Shown here: positions 62,267-64,000 of the stretch, piece after piece
Position numbering within the stretch: position 1 is the stretch's first letter
Layout of the letters: the number at the start of each line of letters is the position of its first letter
Assembly: GCA_030524555.1 (NCBI GenBank)
Contig: JAUNGK010000001.1
Location: 1-64,000 of the forward strand
Length of the DNA stretch: 64,000 nt
DNA from: Bacillota bacterium
Lineage (GTDB): Bacteria; Bacillota; Clostridia; Lachnospirales; Lachnospiraceae
Direction of reading: 5' to 3'
Translations under genes and position numbers: made by a program
The notes under the pieces: generated by a model
What the model was told of the DNA's origin: nothing
The model's input: only the letters and a program-made list of their open reading frames with translations
The model's database searches: none

Positions 62267-63615
62267 ATCTGTTTTACAGATTGATATCCTCCCAAATACT
62301 TTCTGTTGCTTTTTATCGTTTTTGAAATGATTGAATCAAAGTCCTGATTTTTCGCTATTTCTTTACACTCTGAAAAATCCTTAGTAGCTTCTGCCAAGTA
62401 CTTATTCAATGGTAGCTTACCCGAATTTTGCCTGAGCAATTTAGGAAAAGCATACTCTAACAATTCATCTGCCGAAAACTCTAGATCGTCTAAAATAATA
62501 TTTCTATACCATTCGTTTGCATCAAGCCCACTAAGTCCTTTAAGTCCAAATGCAGACGCTTTTCCTATTGCCAGTACCAAATCATCATCCTTAATGCGTT
62601 CGTCATCAATAGACGCTACTCGAAGGCTTGCTGTCGGCGTATTTGTTATTGTATATTCATACAATTCCTTTTTAAATTTACGCAAAATCGCAACCGGAAG
62701 TTTAGCTTTTTTATTTTCCAGTGCATTATAGAGTAACATGAAATTATCTAATGACACCTTTTTCATTGTTAAAGGCTTATTTTCGATCATAATAGTATAC
62801 GGAGTTACCTCTGCTCCCACCATTCCTGGTTTATACTCAATAAATACAAACCTGTCCTCCAACAGATTAACTTGACTTGCATCCAAACAATTCACAATAG
62901 ACTTAATAATACTCTGAATATTGCTGTCACTAATTGAATATCCCATAAAAATGATAGGATACTCCATAAATATCGTCATTAATTTAGCTGCAAGATAAGT
63001 ACTTTTTTTCTCAAATGCTATATAATCCTCTTCATTAATTACAATACTTTCAGGTGCTTCAACAGAACCATGAATTTTGTATATCTCGGCAATTCCTTGT
63101 ATAGCTGAAAAAATCAGTTGTGATTGTCCTACATATTTGGTAAATCCTTTAAAGCAGCTTTCCAAAAAAGAATCATAATTAGTAGTAATGACACCCGCAA
63201 TATTTTTCTCCGAAATTACTGACAGCTTCTCTATTTCATCTTGATAATCCATATTAACAATTGATTGCCTTTTTATATATTCAGCCAATTCTGCCTTAAA
63301 TGGAGATAATCCTTTATGAATTTCTTCTACCATTTCTTTATCAATTGTACGTATTTGTTCATCTACAAACCATTTCCCATCAAAATCCTGTTGTATAAGC
63401 TCTGCCACTTTAGGCATTATCCCTAATTTGCACTCCATTGTTTTTGCCCTGTTTTCATATGAATCATACGCAAATTCATCATTAGAAATACTTTCGGCAA
63501 AATGCTTCAGCAATCCCTTCCAATCTGGTAAATTTAAATATCTTCTGGACATTCCAGAACCAATAAACAAAAAGGGGGTTGTATTAAATTTCTTGATAAC
63601 ATCTTCTATTGTCAT
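62230..63615 (-). CDS. SIR2-domain protein, probable phage-defence NADase, frameshifted near its end
   Basis: The frame encodes 461 residues. The SIR2 fold is shown by FLFIGSGMSRR (residues about 16-25), GVITTNYDSF near 155, IYKIHGS near 190 and IIFMGYSISDS near 240. Such stand-alone SIR2 proteins commonly act as NAD-consuming anti-phage effectors; that role is inferred. A helical C-terminal part follows. The last dozen residues (about IGNKKRSQPVRH) are probably read out of frame, and the true end lies at 62060, for about 520 residues. The ATG at 63615 has AAGGAAAG 7 bases upstream. The gene is visibly more AT-rich than the core genes. Confidence 0.75.
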   Translation of the reverse strand: MTIEDVIKKFNTTPFLFIGSGMSRRYLNLPDWKGLLKHFAESISNDEFAYDSYENRAKTMECKLGIMPKVAELIQQDFDGKWFVDEQIRTIDKEMVEEIHKGLSPFKAELAEYIKRQSIVNMDYQDEIEKLSVISEKNIAGVITTNYDSFLESCFKGFTKYVGQSQLIFSAIQGIAEIYKIHGSVEAPESIVINEEDYIAFEKKSTYLAAKLMTIFMEYPIIFMGYSISDSNIQSIIKSIVNCLDASQVNLLEDRFVFIEYKPGMVGAEVTPYTIMIENKPLTMKKVSLDNFMLLYNALENKKAKLPVAILRKFKKELYEYTITNTPTASLRVASIDDERIKDDDLVLAIGKASAFGLKGLSGLDANEWYRNIILDDLEFSADELLEYAFPKLLRQNSGKLPLNKYLAEATKDFSECKEIAKNQDFDSIISKTIKSNRKYLGGYQSVKQIGNKKRSQPVRH

Positions 63616-64000
63616 TTTTTGCTTTCCTTCCCTAAACATCCAAAACCATATTACCAATGTGTGATTGTCTTATCTTCTCATGTATATATTATTTTTACTG
63701 TAATAATCTCGTTTTACTAAAATTCATAATACCGGTCTGCCATAAGTATCTTCGCATTAATAGCATCCCCCATTTCATTTATTACATATATGAGTCTTCT
63801 CTCAGCCAATTATACAAAATTACATTACATAAATCAGAATTTACAATATCTGTTGTTTTTCTTATGTAATGGAAAAATTGTCCAATTACTATCGCATATA
63901 GCTTCGCTTTCGTTTTACTTTTATATCTTTTTACCATCTCTATACAATTTTATGGAATTATAAAACGCAATTTTAATTATGTCAATATATTGTTTATTTT
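63616..64000. other. AT-rich stretch at the window end
   Basis: Very AT-rich. Upstream sequence of the SIR2 gene. Short open frames on the plus strand (one from 63657) lack ribosome sites and resemble no known protein. Nothing else was recognised. Confidence 0.5.

Noticed and set aside
63657..63869. Plus-strand 70-codon frame near the window end
   Set aside because: No ribosome site, AT-rich composition and no recognisable protein pattern.
1..64000. CRISPR array, rRNA, tmRNA, prophage or integrase genes
   Set aside because: No regular spaced repeats, rRNA-like sequence, phage structural genes or recombinases were seen on either strand.

Overview
The window looks like a chromosomal segment of a Lachnospiraceae-type member of the Clostridia (low to moderate GC, Gram-positive). 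The evidence is gene content and gene order: Bacillus-like blocks (cdaA-cdaR-glmM, mbl-flhO-flhP, comFC-yvyF, ruvX-DUF1292-mltG-trmR-U32), two type III glutamine synthetases, tandem DUF3048/YerB lipoproteins, a CD3324-type DNA-binding protein, and strong AGGAGG-type ribosome binding sites. Nearly all genes lie on the minus strand. No species can be named from the sequence alone.

Layout. 1-9 kb: surface sugar genes. gmd, a polytopic membrane protein and fcl form a GDP-L-fucose operon; an AraC-type regulator diverges from it; rfbD overlaps a YuiD-like gene; then come two paralogous YerB lipoproteins on the plus strand. 9-19.4 kb: one ten-gene minus-strand run with no visible internal terminator: recD2, comFC, yvyF, two membrane proteins, cdaA, cdaR, glmM, HPr, leuA. 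It joins DNA processing, c-di-AMP synthesis, cell-wall precursor synthesis, sugar-transport regulation and leucine synthesis. 19.4-22.6 kb: mbl with two flagellar rod proteins and a rod-binding protein. 22.6-27.7 kb: uvrB-uvrA behind a putative LexA box. 27.8-33.1 kb: a PucR-type regulator, ftsE, ftsX, a coiled-coil M23 peptidase and a CtpA protease, a cell-separation and wall-hydrolase module. 33.3-36.2 kb: YjfB, a CPBP protease, CvfB and an acyl-ACP thioesterase. 36.3-38.8 kb: a secreted four-repeat protein, tRNA-Gln(CUG) and a DUF1905/C39-like fusion.

38.8-43.6 kb: two type III glutamine synthetase genes in tandem, separated by a giant palindrome of about 386 bp that recurs in part at 1-274 and 37570-37692. 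43.6-50.6 kb: a housekeeping run (mtaB, ireB, ruvX, DUF1292, Fur, RNase J, YlbF, a short MltG-like protein, trmR, a U32 protein missing most cluster cysteines). 50.7-57.2 kb: a Crh-like HPr without the catalytic histidine, prmA-rsmE-iscS-thiI, nudC and an aldo/keto reductase.

57.2-64 kb is accessory and AT-richer toward the end: a heterodimeric ABC exporter, a CD3324-family DNA-binding protein preceded by a 23-codon leader-like ORF, and a SIR2-domain gene of the phage-defence type whose last 68 codons lie in another frame, probably because of a one-base deletion.

The best leads are the modular palindrome family, the terminator-like hairpin at the 5 prime end of the upstream glutamine synthetase transcript, the LexA box lying inside a terminator, the U32 protein with a degenerate metal-cluster site, the putative leader peptide before the CD3324-family gene, and the frameshifted SIR2 gene. 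No transposase, phage gene, CRISPR array or rRNA was found.
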